From Glossina fuscipes (Eukaryota > Arthropoda > Insecta > Diptera > Glossinidae): DNA of 64,000 nucleotides. Below the pieces are notes generated by a model that did not search any database, was not told the DNA's origin, and was given only the letters and a program-made list of their open reading frames with translations. The stretch lies in NCBI RefSeq assembly GCF_014805625.2, contig NW_023998414.1, forward strand, positions 40,497,794 to 40,561,793, in the 5' to 3' direction. Both the position numbers and the translations under genes were made by a program. Shown in pieces: positions 1-12,062 of this stretch; position 1 is the stretch's first letter; every line of letters starts with the position of its first letter.

Positions 1-465
1 GTACAGTTCTTTTTCATGCATTTTAACGAAGTTGCGATAAAAGTAATCAAAACAAGGTAAATTATTTGTTGTTGTTTTTTTTTTTTTGAGGAAATCAGAA
101 CTCCCTCTTCAAGCCAAGGATATTTGACTAACTTTTTTTATTTGTTCGTTTAGTTTTGTTTTGTTAAAACGGTTCTTTCTTCTTGCTTATCTGACTAGTA
201 GCGTTCGATTTTGTTTAATTCTCTTAAGGAATGTCTTAACGGGAGATCGTATCTTTCAATCACAAAAAATGCTTTTTTGCGAACTTTAATTCCCACATTC
301 CACTTTATCACCACACATTCACTTGATGATGTCCTGCAATTTACAAGAAACGTTGGAAATTTTCAAGTAGACATGAGGAAAAACACTACAGTAGGACACG
401 GTCCACCATCAAACAGCCTGCACAACTGCGCTTAATACAATTAAGTCATGTCAAGGTAGGAAATG
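1..465. other. Non-coding, no recognisable feature
   Basis: AT-rich sequence with a T tract near 78-88. A 74-codon open frame at 211-435 has no recognisable motif and I treat it as chance. Confidence 0.5.
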
Positions 466-660
466 ATTGGAAAAGTCATCCAATCCGAACCGTTTTCAAT
501 AGCGTTCGCCTTTGGGTCGAAACGCATCGTTGTATCGCGTTTTATCAAAGCATCTCAAAAGATGTGCCTTTTAGATTGACAGATGGACAGGCAAGCCTAG
601 GTGACTTCACATCAACATATTATATACATCCACACTAACTTAATATATCCTTTATCTTAG
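466..660 (-). mobile_element. mini-me/INE-1-like element, tail and GTCY part, reverse orientation
   Basis: Read on the minus strand this has the tail seen at 27363-27410 and 57835-57880: a block like 'cccaaaggcgaacgctattg' followed by 'aaaacggttcggattgg'. A short (GTCY)-type tract, 'gacagatggacag' on the plus strand at about 579-591, lies next to it. The (GTCY)n tract beside conserved blocks is the known layout of dipteran mini-me/INE-1 (DINE-1) elements, which are non-autonomous Helitron-related repeats. The closest relative in the window is at 20338-20620. Assignment rests on eye alignment; the exact ends are not defined. Confidence 0.55.
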
Positions 661-1976
661 GTAGTGTAGGATATAATTATTCTCACTGGGCAAACAAGGA
701 TGACTTTTTTAATTGATGTCATTTACGTAAGCGTTAGACTAACGTTACACTAGAAATCACTAACCGCATTAAATTATAACTGTATTATGGCGCTGTGACC
801 TGTGTCGCTAATCTTAAGGGAGAATAACAGCCCTTCCCCAAATCGAATAATGCCAATAAAATTATCCAATATCAAATTTATTATAAGGCAAACAAGATTG
901 CTTGCCTTCTGACTTACGGCGGCTTTATGTGTGTTGTTCCGAATCCGGCTGTTAATCTAAAATTATGATCTATATTATTAACCGACGTTCGTTCATCAAA
1001 AAGAATAAGTAAAATATCGTTCGCTGTATTTCAATTCAATTCTTTTTAAATTTGCATTTTTAAATAAGTACTTGTAGGGCAACTAACAGCACAAACATAC
1101 TTTAACATAAACTAAAAATAATTGATTGAAAAATACAGAGTTTTTTTTCCCAAGCACGCTAAAATGACTGCTCTTGAAGGCAGGCGAATATTGATTGAAA
1201 TTGTGGCAAATTGCCAGAAAGAAGTTCCAGGTCAAAGTAAATACCATTTGTTGTCTGCCTAATGATAAGGAGGTCCATATAAATAAACAAACAAACTTTT
1301 TTTTTTTTTTTTTCTTTTTTGAAAAGACTTACGAAGCGGCGGATGAGGCATTTCCCGCAGTATCTATGGAGAGTTTAGCAATTCCTAGTCAATATGAAAT
1401 AATTGTATTGCTCTTAGCTTTAAATATATTTAAGAATTGTTTAGCAGGAGAACACTATAATAGCTTTAAAAAAAAAAACGATAAGAGAATAATAATATCC
1501 AAGGACATTATCAAGTGTATATATGTTGTAGTATTGAGAAAAAAAAAAGCATTTTTTTAAAAAAAACATTAACAAACGGGGAACACTAGAGATATTCTGC
1601 GTGGCAAAAAGCGTAATTCGCTCAAATTTGAATTTTAAAAACAATTCTTACAAACTACATATCTGTATCTTAAAGGGCGATCGATGCGATAATTAGTCTA
1701 ATATTTAAATTAACTTCTTTATCACCGCCCCCGTTCGCACGTCGTGATTAACTAAACAATGACATTTTAAAGAAATTGCAAGAAAAATCGAAGGAGAAAC
1801 ATGAGAATTGTTGAGAAGTTAACGGGTTGCTTGAGCTTTGAAAAATCTTGTCTTGAGAAGAATGCGCCTAACATCTCAGGTATCCGCGGACTCGCATAAA
1901 ATTAAGTTCGCAAAATCAAATCTTTAAAGCTTAAAAAATGTTTCTTCACCAGCGATAACCGTTATACGTTATATCA
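661..1976. other. Non-coding AT-rich stretch
   Basis: It holds T tracts (about 1297-1320) and A tracts (1469-1479, 1540-1548). The 121-codon frame at 1195-1560 is dominated by Phe and Lys runs from those tracts and is not credible as a gene. Nothing else is seen. Confidence 0.5.

Positions 1977-2012
<36 letters not shown>
1977..2012. repeat. (TCA)n trinucleotide microsatellite
   Basis: About 12 perfect units. It produces a poly-Asp run at the start of the minus-strand frame 1974-2210, which is an artefact of the repeat. Confidence 0.95.
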
Positions 2013-2013
<1 letters not shown>

Positions 2014-4410
2014 ACATTTAAGGCATTAAAGAGAAAAATGTGGAAAAATTCACAGTACTTTTCTCCTTTGTATCGCAAGCGGATATCATAGAACACACCT
2101 GGTATTGATTTGCCAAATTCTAGAAGAAGGAGAAGACCACCATACCTTCTAGCGAAGATGATAAATTCTTTAAATCTTCTTTTTATAAGCACCTTAAATA
2201 TACTGTTCACTGGATCGGAGTAATGTATCGGAATAGGTCTTGGATGACTAAGTAACTAACATTCTTTTACGAGGACGTTAAACGTTCAATATGAAAGGAA
2301 ATTCGTGGTGTTCGTACAAAAGCCAGGAAATGAAATTAAATCGCTGGCCTCGTTTCAGAAAACACCAATGTCAAAATAGTCCACCAAACGCACTGCAGTT
2401 TCCTTCAGGTTTAACACACAGATGCAACTCTTTACAAATCACATCTGGAGAATAGGTTGGTTCATGCAATTTCGAGCTGCGACCCGATGCAATTGTGTCA
2501 CTGCAAGTAAGTGCTGTATAAGGATATTCGAACAAGTGCTTTCTCGTGCCTTAATTTCCATGCAAAACAATAAATTCATTGTCTTTTGAGATATTAAGGA
2601 TGTTATTGGATGCTATTTGTCGGAACTTGATTTTTCGATTATTGTGAAGAATTTTTCTCAATTTTTTTAACGTTTTCTGGTATAAATGTTTTTTTGACGC
2701 CCACTTGTATATGGAAGCATACTAATAATATAATTTTTTGCTATCCTCCTCTTTACAATGAGACGGCAAACAGGTTGACAAACACGTTTACATCGTAGAG
2801 AACTACTTCCTTCACATATCTTGAAATTGAAATAAAACTGACATTTCACATACATACGTCGGCAGCATAAACAATGCACCTTCCCTGCCTTTATTAAATC
2901 TCTATGTGAAAATTTTGGCGGTTTCCACCACTTTGTTAGAAATGAAAGAAAAAAAGAAGAAAAACAGTTACATGCTTTCCTTATCACGGTTCTTTTAATT
3001 GCACACCGATGCAAAATCTACCCTTTTTTATTTTCTTGGTTAAGAGTAAGCTTAGTACAGTACGCAATCAGGAGGTAATAGGAAAAAAATTTGCAGAAGT
3101 TTCCGTCAATTGTTGACTTTTAATTTTTAAATACTCTCTATCTCTAGCGGTTGTTGAACTCTTACTGGGTAGACAAGATTCACTTTAATAAATTTGCAGC
3201 ATTTTTTCTTTTTTTTTTTTTTGAGCGAAACAAGTAAGAGAGTTAATTATATTTAGCTGTGCGGGAAATTTGCAAAAAGTGAAACAAACTTAATATCGAT
3301 ATTCTATTATTATTACATACATATGCATTATTATTATATTGGGCGGATAAGATTAATTTTGCCCATTTTTATGCAGACATTGAGCGATCACTCATAGGAA
3401 GCGCATAGGTAGCGCATTTTTTTTTTCTATTTTCATTTACGTCTTATCCTATTTACATTTGAAAACATAGGAGGTTCTCCCAGTTGCACGATAGGCCTGT
3501 ACCTATGACGGGTCTATCTTAAGCACTTCTGCGTGACACATAGATTCGCACAAACTTAACAAACGTTAAGTTTCCGATAAGCGGTGTAGCACTTAAGTAA
3601 GTTCAGTTGTATACGGTATACGGAGTAAGAGCGTCGCCCATTAAAACTAAATAAGTGGTGAGTATGAAGTGCTAACAAGAAGATAAATGAGTGGCAGCAT
3701 AATCTCTACCGCCATGTTCACTTCATTCTCTCTCTATTTCGTCATTCTTAGGTTGAGTGTCAGTTGTTCCTCCTGCATGTTTGCTGCAAATTTCAAAATA
3801 ATTTGTGTCCTTAAACAGAAAGATTCCTCGATAGGTTATAGGAATATTTATTTCATATATAAATATCATAAATAGTTGATATAAAAGTGCCTTGCAATTG
3901 ATTGCGTTTTGGTCAATGTGATAATAGAAAGTGAAGGTATCTCGAAGACCATTTACGTTACTGCTGAGGTGAATAAATCGTTCCCAACCTAAAAACGATA
4001 TGCAGGTCCGCAGCTTTGCACGAAGCGATTTTTTAAAATAATATCGGAAGCAGAAGTCTGTGCTTTTTCTTTTATTTATATATTCATTCTTTAATGTCTA
4101 CTTACAGTACTTGCGGTACAAAGAGGGAATGAACAATTCCGAATAATTTTCCTAATCGCTTTCTGAATAGATTTAAGCTTGTCTGTTTGTTCTGTCGCCT
4201 AAGGATAAAATCGGTTAAGAATGCATTGGTTAGCATTGGATCATTTTTTCGACCGCTCTCCATATAACATCTTAGGTGAGTGGTCTTTGAAAAGTTCTTT
4301 TATGCTTAACTATAGGATGGTATAGGGTATTGAACAATCGCAATGTATTGCTTTTACTTAGTTCAAATGATCTATAAATGCCAACTTATCATACGCACTA
4401 ATATTGGATT
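2013..4410. other. Non-coding stretch, no gene seen
   Basis: Frames at 2667-3014 (-) and 3687-3875 (+) lack recognisable domains or plausible splice context. T tracts occur near 3206-3222 and 3417-3426. Confidence 0.45.
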
Positions 4411-4434
4411 GGACATATATATATATATATATAA
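4411..4434. repeat. (AT)n microsatellite
   Basis: Uninterrupted alternating AT run. Confidence 0.9.
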
Positions 4435-4859
4435 TGTTCATGTTACGTAAGTTATGTTACTCACATATTGGGAGCAGTGTCTCAGTGTACTTTTTCGTAA
4501 AGTCAACGGATACATTGTTTCTATAAGATTAATAATCGTACACAGTTGGACAAATTGCTTAGTTATAAAGTTTCCTTAATGAATTCATGCATAGTAAATT
4601 TGATGCACTTAGGATAATTGGAAAATAGTACAAAAAGGCATTTAAATAGTTTCATAATCCTTATAGAGGTTTTTGTAACAGAGCCACAAAAGCTAACTGT
4701 AGTAAAAGCATATTTATTGCCGAACTGCGTGCTAAAGAATCTTTCAAATAGAAGTAAAATCAATTACCGTAAGTAGTTAAACTGTTCTTTAATTAATTTA
4801 AAGCAACTTGATTCAAAACGCTCATCGAATTTATAAAACCGCGAATGTGGTTTAACATT

Positions 4860-4880
4860 TCGCTCGCTCGCTCGCTCGCT
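4860..4880. repeat. (CGCT)n tetranucleotide repeat
   Basis: Five perfect CGCT units, unusually GC-rich for the surrounding sequence. Confidence 0.9.
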
Positions 4881-5669
4881 CCAATCGCTTGCTATAATTT
4901 TGCATAAAATCTTGTGAGAAAATGTTTTATCGTAACATTAATAGCTTAAATCGGTTGAAGAATTTTATTTAGCTGCAAAAATTTATCGACACAGATGCCG
5001 TTATTTGTAAGCAAAATTTATTTAAAGATAAGTGATTAACAGAAAGAGACGAAGAGAAATCATTAGATTTTATTTTGTAAGAAAACGAAAACATATTCTA
5101 ATTAATATCAAATTGTGCGCAGCTAAGAGAATTTTCTTAATTAATTTCAAATAGCACTTCAAATGTTGTTTTGAACTTTCGCTGACTGTTTTGAATTATA
5201 TGCAGTTCACATCTTTTTTGTCAACGTTTGCTTATCTTAATCACATTTGGATATCGCAAGGATATTGAATAATGTGCGGTTAACTTCACGAAATGCTTTC
5301 CCTTTTCTTTTTCTTGCATTATTATATTATAAGCATTTCGTTAACGGAAAATATTATATAATTTTATTTTCCAATAAATTAATTATATTTGAAGTAATGA
5401 CCTCTTCAGTGAAATTTGACAACAGAGCGGAATTATGGACTCCTTTCGTGCTCCTTTACTGAGCTCAAATGCAACTAATTTTAGATACTACTTTTGAAGA
5501 TAAATGGAAAGAGCATTTGTTTGTGTACTTGTGCTTTACTCCTAACGTTGCAACATCATTTTTATATCACGATGTGCTAGTCACTTATATGAATCCTGGA
5601 AATAATTAAAATGTTTTTGTTCTTCTTTATATTTTCAGTTCATTTTTTCAACTAAGCAAATGCTACAAA
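4881..5669. other. Non-coding AT-rich stretch
   Basis: No gene, RNA or repeat family recognised. Confidence 0.45.
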
Positions 5670-5696
5670 TATATATATAGAGAGAGAGAGAGAGAA
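5670..5696. repeat. Compound (AT)n(AG)n microsatellite
   Basis: An AT run passes directly into an AG run. Confidence 0.9.
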
Positions 5697-6040
5697 GGAC
5701 ATTTTCAAGAAATTGAAACAATTTGAAATCCATGTAAATTCATGCGATTACTGACTGGTCTAAAATAGAGCGCATCTCTGTCGCAAATTTTGTCCTCGGT
5801 TCGGTCCTGCCGTGACTATTCTCTCACTATATGACTGTGAAGCACATCGTGGCATAATAAGATAGATTTGCTGAAAGAAGAGTTCATTTTGATATCATGA
5901 TTAGCTGCAAATTTTTAAGCCGCGAAACGCAATTTTCATCTTACATGATATTTACGCAAAAAATTGTACCTCTTTCAGGCTAATGTGGCGTCGATAAAAT
6001 CCTATTTTCAATGAATCGTTTTTTCAGGAATCAAGCTGTC

Positions 6041-6064
6041 ACTCTCTCTCTCTCTCTCTCTCTG
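6041..6064. repeat. (CT)n microsatellite
   Basis: About 11 CT units followed by a short TG run. Confidence 0.9.
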
Positions 6065-6250
6065 TGTTTTTGTGTCGCATTAAGCTTGGTTTGCCAGCAT
6101 TGAAAACTTTGAATATGAACTCAAAGAGCCTTTAAAATTAAATATTTTAGACTGGAAGCACACAAAATCTTTTTCTCCTTTATGATGTTTCCGCTTTGAA
6201 GTTGAATAAATTGAAGGCAATGAGTAGGCAGGCAGGCCTACATAGAAGTT

Positions 6251-6290
6251 TGTTTTTGTTTTGTTTTGTTTTGTTTTTTTTTGTTTTTTT
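6251..6290. repeat. (TTTTG)n repeat
   Basis: Degenerate TTTTG units merging with T tracts. It produces the Lys/Gln/Asn-rich start of a minus-strand frame. Confidence 0.8.
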
Positions 6291-8642
6291 TCAAATTTAA
6301 ACATCAAAGAGTTATAAGCCAGAAAGCCCCTTATGTGGGTGCATTCTTAAAGCTTTTAAATGCATTGTAAATACCTGTGCTTTCGAGTGAAAACAATTGA
6401 TAAAGTAACTAGCAACACCGCCAATGTAAACGCCCTGTAAGGGAACAAAACTCTCTAGGTTCCTTAGAGAATGCAAGTTGAAAATTTCCTACGTCACATC
6501 ATCTCTTATAGATACACTTGGAACCTTATCATGATCTTATGATTTATCACAAGGTCTTGTAATTGAAGGAGCAATAGTCGCAATAAAACTTAGTTTCAAT
6601 AACAATTTTGTCAAAGAATATAAGCCTTTCAGGTAAGTCCAGCATCAAAAAAGTGCCTGCTGTCTTGTGAGATCTTTACGATGCGGCTCAAATTACGACC
6701 ATTTCCCAAAAAAAAAATTGCCTTAAGAAGATAAGACTTACAACAGTGGATATTTTTGTTAGTCATCGTGTTTGCCATGTAGTATCAAGTTTGATGTTTC
6801 GTAACGAAACTTATAGCAAAACTCTTCCCTATCAATATTGTGCTCAAGCGGGATTCTTGATTTATTAAAAGCACAGAGAAAAAGACGAGACGCTGTAAGC
6901 TTTGCGCGTGCGTAGATCTCAAAAAAAGGTACCAATAATGCACCAACAACACATTCAGAGTATAAAACAATCGCCAAGGCAAAGAAATACTATGGAAGAC
7001 TAATTTGTATTGTATTCTTATATAGATTTCCGATTAGATTTTCTTCTAATACGATGTCTATAAATTTTCTTTTAAAACTCTTCTATTTACACTTTATCAT
7101 CACCAAAAGTATGTGATTTGGATTTTAAAGTTTTTAAATTTACAATTAGATGTCAGATCGCCAAAGAGTCACAAACCTTTATAAGTGCAAACTGACATTT
7201 ACTTGCCCCGCCCATCATGTAGTTCATGGCATCATTGCCATATTGTTCGTAACACGACTGTTAATCGTATATATTTTAGGCTTATTTACGCCACATTTTT
7301 TTAACGGCTTGTGTGTAAAATTTCCAAAAAACTCAACAAACATTGCTCGCACTCTCTGGCTATTTATTGCAATTTTTTTTGCTCCCAGGCAGATAATAAG
7401 ATCTATCTACATTTTTCTAATAATATTTGATTAAAGACGTATAGTTTTACTAATGAGTTTTTCACGTCCACATTTTATGACCGTCAAAGTTCATTCCTTT
7501 CACAACAGCGGCCAAAAAAAAATAAAAAATAAAAAATAGTATACATGTCCAGCGAATATGAATATATGTAGGGGTTCAGGCTGAATTTCATTGGAGGCAT
7601 TGGTAGTGAAAGGCTGACCGGAAAAATAAAAAGTAAATGTCGTCTCGCGTTTATTTATACTTTTCTTGCTTACGCATGCGCATATCAAACGACTTAGGCT
7701 AACAAGTCGTCTTATTAATTGTTGTAGATGCGACCGAGACGATGAGTATTCAACATCGGATCACAACACTCGATCGATCATGATAATATTGTTTTAGACA
7801 ATAGTGATTATTATTAATCTTTTAAGCAGATAAGTCAAATAATTGCAATTGTTGTTGTTTGATTTAGAAAATGTATGAAGAGATATTAAAAATTCATTCT
7901 TAATATACACAGCAGTGGAACATTCCACTCCTTATTAGATTCACTATATTTGGGATTGTTTGATAGACGAAAACTGTTCAGTTTTTTGTTAATTGAAAAG
8001 AAAATTGATACAAAAAACTTTTATGTCTGGAAGCTTGAGCTAAAACTTTAGAAATGTCAATGTTTTCTCTTTCATGGTATTAAACAAGCAAATTTAAACG
8101 TAGACAGATAATTTAAATTTCTTGTTAAATCAAAAATAATTGAAATGATTTGTTTGTCTTTCTCTTGACTTAAAAGATAAAATTCTACGCTAAACGCAAC
8201 GGGAAAGCTTTTGAAAAATTCCCTCTAGCAAAATTGCTCAAACGGAAAATATTACTACTAATATTTAATACTTTTTTATATTATTTACCTTTCTCAACTT
8301 ATTTAGTATCGCATCGTAATCCTTGTGCATTTTGACTGCTGGTAACATAATCCTTGTCTTAAACTTTTTTGTTTTTGTTATGAATTCCTGTTTTTCACGA
8401 GTTGTCAGGTTAAAAAGTAACAGCGCAATAGCTGTCATACAAGCCCGAGAATCGACTCTTAGTGCTTTGCGTTAATTAGAAAGTCTTAACTGATATTGAA
8501 TACTAGTAAGTAGTACGCTAAAGTTAATTAACAGTTTCCGGTTACTTCGAGAAGACAGCAGAAGTACATTGAGAGTACATTGTTGCGGTTATAGTTGGTT
8601 TTGCTCGTTGACATTTTCATTAATTTATTATCATTATAAGCA
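6291..8642. other. Non-coding stretch, no gene seen
   Basis: Short frames at 6759-6982 (-), 7150-7434 (+) and 7500-7688 (-) have no recognised motif. They overlap other frames or low-complexity sequence. Confidence 0.45.
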
Positions 8643-8668
8643 TATTATTATTATTATTATTATTATTG
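8643..8668. repeat. (ATT)n microsatellite
   Basis: About 8 units. Confidence 0.9.
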
Positions 8669-9595
8669 TTATAGAAGAAACAGTTACGCGCGCGCACTTA
8701 CACACCAAGCTTTAACGCTTAATTTCTTTTTTTATATAAACTTAATCAAATTCATGAAAGTAATTATGCAGTTATGCAGTCATCCTATAGCATTTATATT
8801 CCACTAATGTAACCGATGCACTCGATGCAAATTATACTTGGCTGCCATTCCCATCTACATATGTATGTGTATGTAGGTAAAGAAAAAAGTGTATGGTAGG
8901 ACCGTTTATATCTTTTATTGTTTGATGCTGTTTTTCTTTCATCTCTCGTTTGCAGCACTTCTCGCAGGCCCGGTTAAAGATTTCTTAATCTCGTGTATTT
9001 TGTGTTTTTTGTGTTTTTTGTTTTCATTTGCAAACGACTTATGCGCCAAGTACATATATGTTGTTTTATATCTATGCGTTTACCGTTATTAGAAACACGC
9101 GAGTTTAAAGTGCAACAATTTGGCCGATAATTAATGATAATAAGAGCAACAATAACAATAACAATAAGAAGGAGAACGATAATAATTTGACCACGAGTTT
9201 ATAAAATATTGCAAGAAAAGAACAAAAATTGAAAAAAAGAAAGCAAAGAATTGCAACACAATTATATATCGTTTCTCTTTGCCCGCTGCATTTCATTCAT
9301 TTCGTTTCGCTGCACCTCTGAGGGGCAGAGCTCGGAGTAATTTTCTATAAGCAGGCAATTCGGAAGTTAAACAAACATTAAAAACTTGTTACAAATTGAA
9401 TATTTTTTCCTTTTATTTTCATTGCTTTTTGTGTTTGGTCGGTCGGTCGCACAATTAATTGCAAATTTTTATTCGTTACTAATAGCACGGGCAACAGGTC
9501 GTATAAGTGATTTTTATGTAAAATTTTAAAGCATTATTTGCTTCAGTGCTTGCTGTTACAAATAACCATACATGTAATCACGAAGGGAGAAATAA
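8669..9595. other. Non-coding stretch, no gene seen
   Basis: The frames at 8889-9092 (+) and 9105-9296 (-) are rich in Phe, Leu, Tyr and Cys from T-rich sequence. Nothing recognised. Confidence 0.45.
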
Positions 9596-9621
9596 TTTTT
9601 TTTTTTTTTTTTTTTTTTTTT
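9596..9621. repeat. poly(T) tract
   Basis: About 26 T. It opens a T-rich segment reaching about 9850 with many TTTTTAATT-like runs. Confidence 0.9.
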
Positions 9622-9899
9622 AATGAATTTATGTTTACATTCCCGTACAACAAAAAAGATATTTATATTTAATTTTTGATTCTTGAGATTTTTGAATTTT
9701 TTTTAAATTTTTTTTCTTAATTTCTCTTTCATTCATTTTTAACACATTTTCTTTGTAATTTTTTTCCTTTTTTTTTAATTTTTTTTTTTTAATTTTTGAC
9801 CATTTTTAACATTTATTTATTGATATTATTTATTCATTTATTTATTTCACTTTTTATTCACCAAAATAATTAAGCACAAGGCGCGTACACGTTTTGTAT

Positions 9900-9965
9900 A
9901 TTATTATTTATTATTATTAATATTATTATTATTATTATTATTATTTATTATTATTATTATTTTTA
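9900..9965. repeat. Imperfect (ATT)n array
   Basis: ATT units with ATTT and AAT interruptions over about 65 bases. Confidence 0.9.
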
Positions 9966-10974
9966 AAAGTTTCAATTAAACGTTTACACCTCAAAATACC
10001 GCCATTGACTGAGTATACTTTTTTTGAACAAAAGCCATTCAAGGCTTATCGTATAAGGTTAGTTTCGTTTCTACTATTTGTATATATTTTGAAATTTATT
10101 TTTCTGTTTCTCTCTCGCTCTCTCATCGCTACAAATTCCAGCATATGTTCACGTGTTTTACGTTATAAAAAGCTTTGCGCATATTCTCTTATACGGCAGC
10201 TGATTTACTCTCTATAAGTCATACGAACGCTACGTACAAAGTATTTGATGCTTTCCTTTCGAATTTTTCATTTTTGTTTTTGTTTTTGCATTTCCTAACG
10301 CTCCTCTATGTGCGATAACAGAAATACGTATGTGTGTTTACGTATTTTATTAAAAACAAATAATAAATAACATGGACTACGACAACATAGATTGACTTAT
10401 GTTTCGTTTAATCGTCATTTTAAATGGATTTTTTTTTTCTTAATCGTAGCATCGTAAGATTTCCATATTGCGGCCTTTATGTTGGCAATAAATTTAATCA
10501 TCATAGACGTACTCATGCATATTGCATTAAATGAGTCCACACAAAAAACGCGTTAAATTTAATTTAATAATGAAATTCGCATCAAATGTTGAGAAAACAA
10601 TGGACGCAAATAAGGATTTTCTTCTACGCGTACCTGTTGGCATTATACCGTAAAAGCGCATCATGCAGTTGAGGATTAAGAAAAGCTCCTTGGTAACGAA
10701 ATTTAGCATATAAGAGGATTAACAAGAATCTGACTGAACACGAAACGAAATGAAGTCATTACAAGGATTAACAAAACTATTACAACAAAATGTAGTAGTG
10801 TTGTCGACTTGTTTAGAGAAAACCACAAGTAAGTAGCCGGTTCAAACCGAGTTCGTTGATGACAGCACGTGAGACAAATAGTGGTTGGTAAAGGGAAAGA
10901 ATGGTTTTTTTTTAAGAAGACTAATCACTCAGGTGTAGTGCCCACTATTCGCGTAACGCGGCAACGGACAGTAG
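9966..10974. other. Non-coding stretch
   Basis: Short frames at 10005-10217 (+) and 10527-10709 (-) are not recognised. A single B-box-like string at 10838-10850 is not accompanied by a clear A box. Confidence 0.45.
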
Positions 10975-11175
10975 GAAGTGAGAAAAACGAATCGAAGAAA
11001 GAAATAAGGAGACGAGTAGTGGTCGCAGCCTAGCGGAGGCGTGCCCAACCGATAAATGTTATACCTTCACCGACTGAGAGCCCGCACTATAGCTACGACC
11101 AAACAAAACTCTACCGCACAGAGATTTGAACCTGCGAACATAAAATAGGTAGTCGCGATTCTTACTTAGCATCTG
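10975..11175 (-). mobile_element. tRNA-like SINE, copy 1
   Basis: On the minus strand this reads 'gtaagaatcgcgactacc', a short spacer, then 'gcaggttcaaatctc', followed by a conserved non-tRNA part with 'cggtagag' and 'ttggtcgtagct'. The string 'ggttcaaatct' fits the RNA polymerase III B box (GGTTCRANTCC) with one mismatch. The region 30-45 bases upstream is A-box-like but weak. The same arrangement recurs at 21240-21430 and 54990-55110, so it is a dispersed family and not a single tRNA gene. The non-tRNA tail towards lower coordinates (about 10975-11075) may also resemble 20880-20990. A tRNA-derived SINE is the best reading; its source tRNA is not identified. Confidence 0.6.
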
Positions 11176-11224
11176 CACAAAAATCGAGAAAATGGACAAC
11201 GCCCCCTCAGTGTAATCAAAATTC

Positions 11225-11440
11225 AATTTTTTCGTTGCCTCTATAACGCGTAGCAGCAAGCTTAAAAAACCCTATAAAGTATTAAAACTTATTCGCTAAT
11301 TTTAAATTCTGAATGCGGCTAAGTATGTCGGTCTGTTCGCGTAGTATCTGCGGCCATCATTCCCTTCCCCGTATCGCCTACAAATTTGCAAAGGAATTTC
11401 AACATGACCCAAACCGGTTAAATGACATGGTTTTTGCTTG
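11225..11440 (+). mobile_element. mini-me/INE-1-like element
   Basis: The head 'cctctataacgcgtagcagcaagctt' matches 'cctttataacgcgtagaaggaagctt' at about 24806-24831. A short GTCY tract follows ('tatgtcggtctgttcgc', 11325-11341). The tail 'acccaaaccggttaaatgacatg' matches 'acccaaccggtcgaaggacatg' in the 24.4 kb copy. It lies about 50 bases from the SINE at 10975-11175. Ends are approximate. Confidence 0.65.
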
Positions 11441-12037
11441 TTACGCATAACGCACAACGCATACACCATATAAATTTCCGCTTTCACTCTAACACAGACG
11501 ATTTAATTCTTTTAATTTTCTTTGGTACCGGTGATGATGCGCCATCAACCGTTGGGCATCAAGTAAAGTGGCTCAGTTTGCTTCTATTGCCCCTATCGCT
11601 GTTAAATCTTACACCCATTATAAATAGTCTGGCAACGAATGGCTAGTCCGTAATATTTCATATTCGGCCTTGGTCTTGCCTTCTATACCTACCACCTTTA
11701 TATTAAAATTGTAAGGACCAAAATACACTTTTGTTTGCTTTTGTGGATCTAGATGTTCGCGCCGATACTACTTACTTTCTTACTTATAATAATCTCCGCG
11801 CAGAAAGTTTCAATGGCCGCAGACAAATAAACGGATGGATGGGAAGGCAGAACGCCGGACGGAAGCATGCCTAGATTCAGTTCAGTACTTGATATTGATC
11901 AATTATATAAACACTTTATACGGTCTTCGAGCTTTCTATATTGACTAAAATTAAATGGGCGTGGCCGTTTTTTTTATTTTTTATTTTCGGGCATTTATTG
12001 GAAGATCACTTGCAGACTATATGTACATATATACAGG
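11441..12037. other. Non-coding; possible eroded GTCY tract
   Basis: At about 11826-11875 there are GGAYGGAY/GGCAG-like tetramers ('aacggatggatgggaaggcag'). They could be the remains of another (GTCY)n tract in reverse orientation, but no conserved flank is recognised. Confidence 0.35.
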
Positions 12038-12062
12038 TATATATATATATATATATATATAT
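12038..12062. repeat. (TA)n microsatellite
   Basis: About 12 units. Confidence 0.9.

Noticed and set aside
4860..4880. CGCT repeats as a CRISPR-like or regulatory array
   Set aside because: Plain tetranucleotide tandem repeat without spacers; the DNA is eukaryotic.
10838..10850. B-box-like 'ccggttcaaaccg'
   Set aside because: It is palindromic in part, with no convincing A box or stem pairing.
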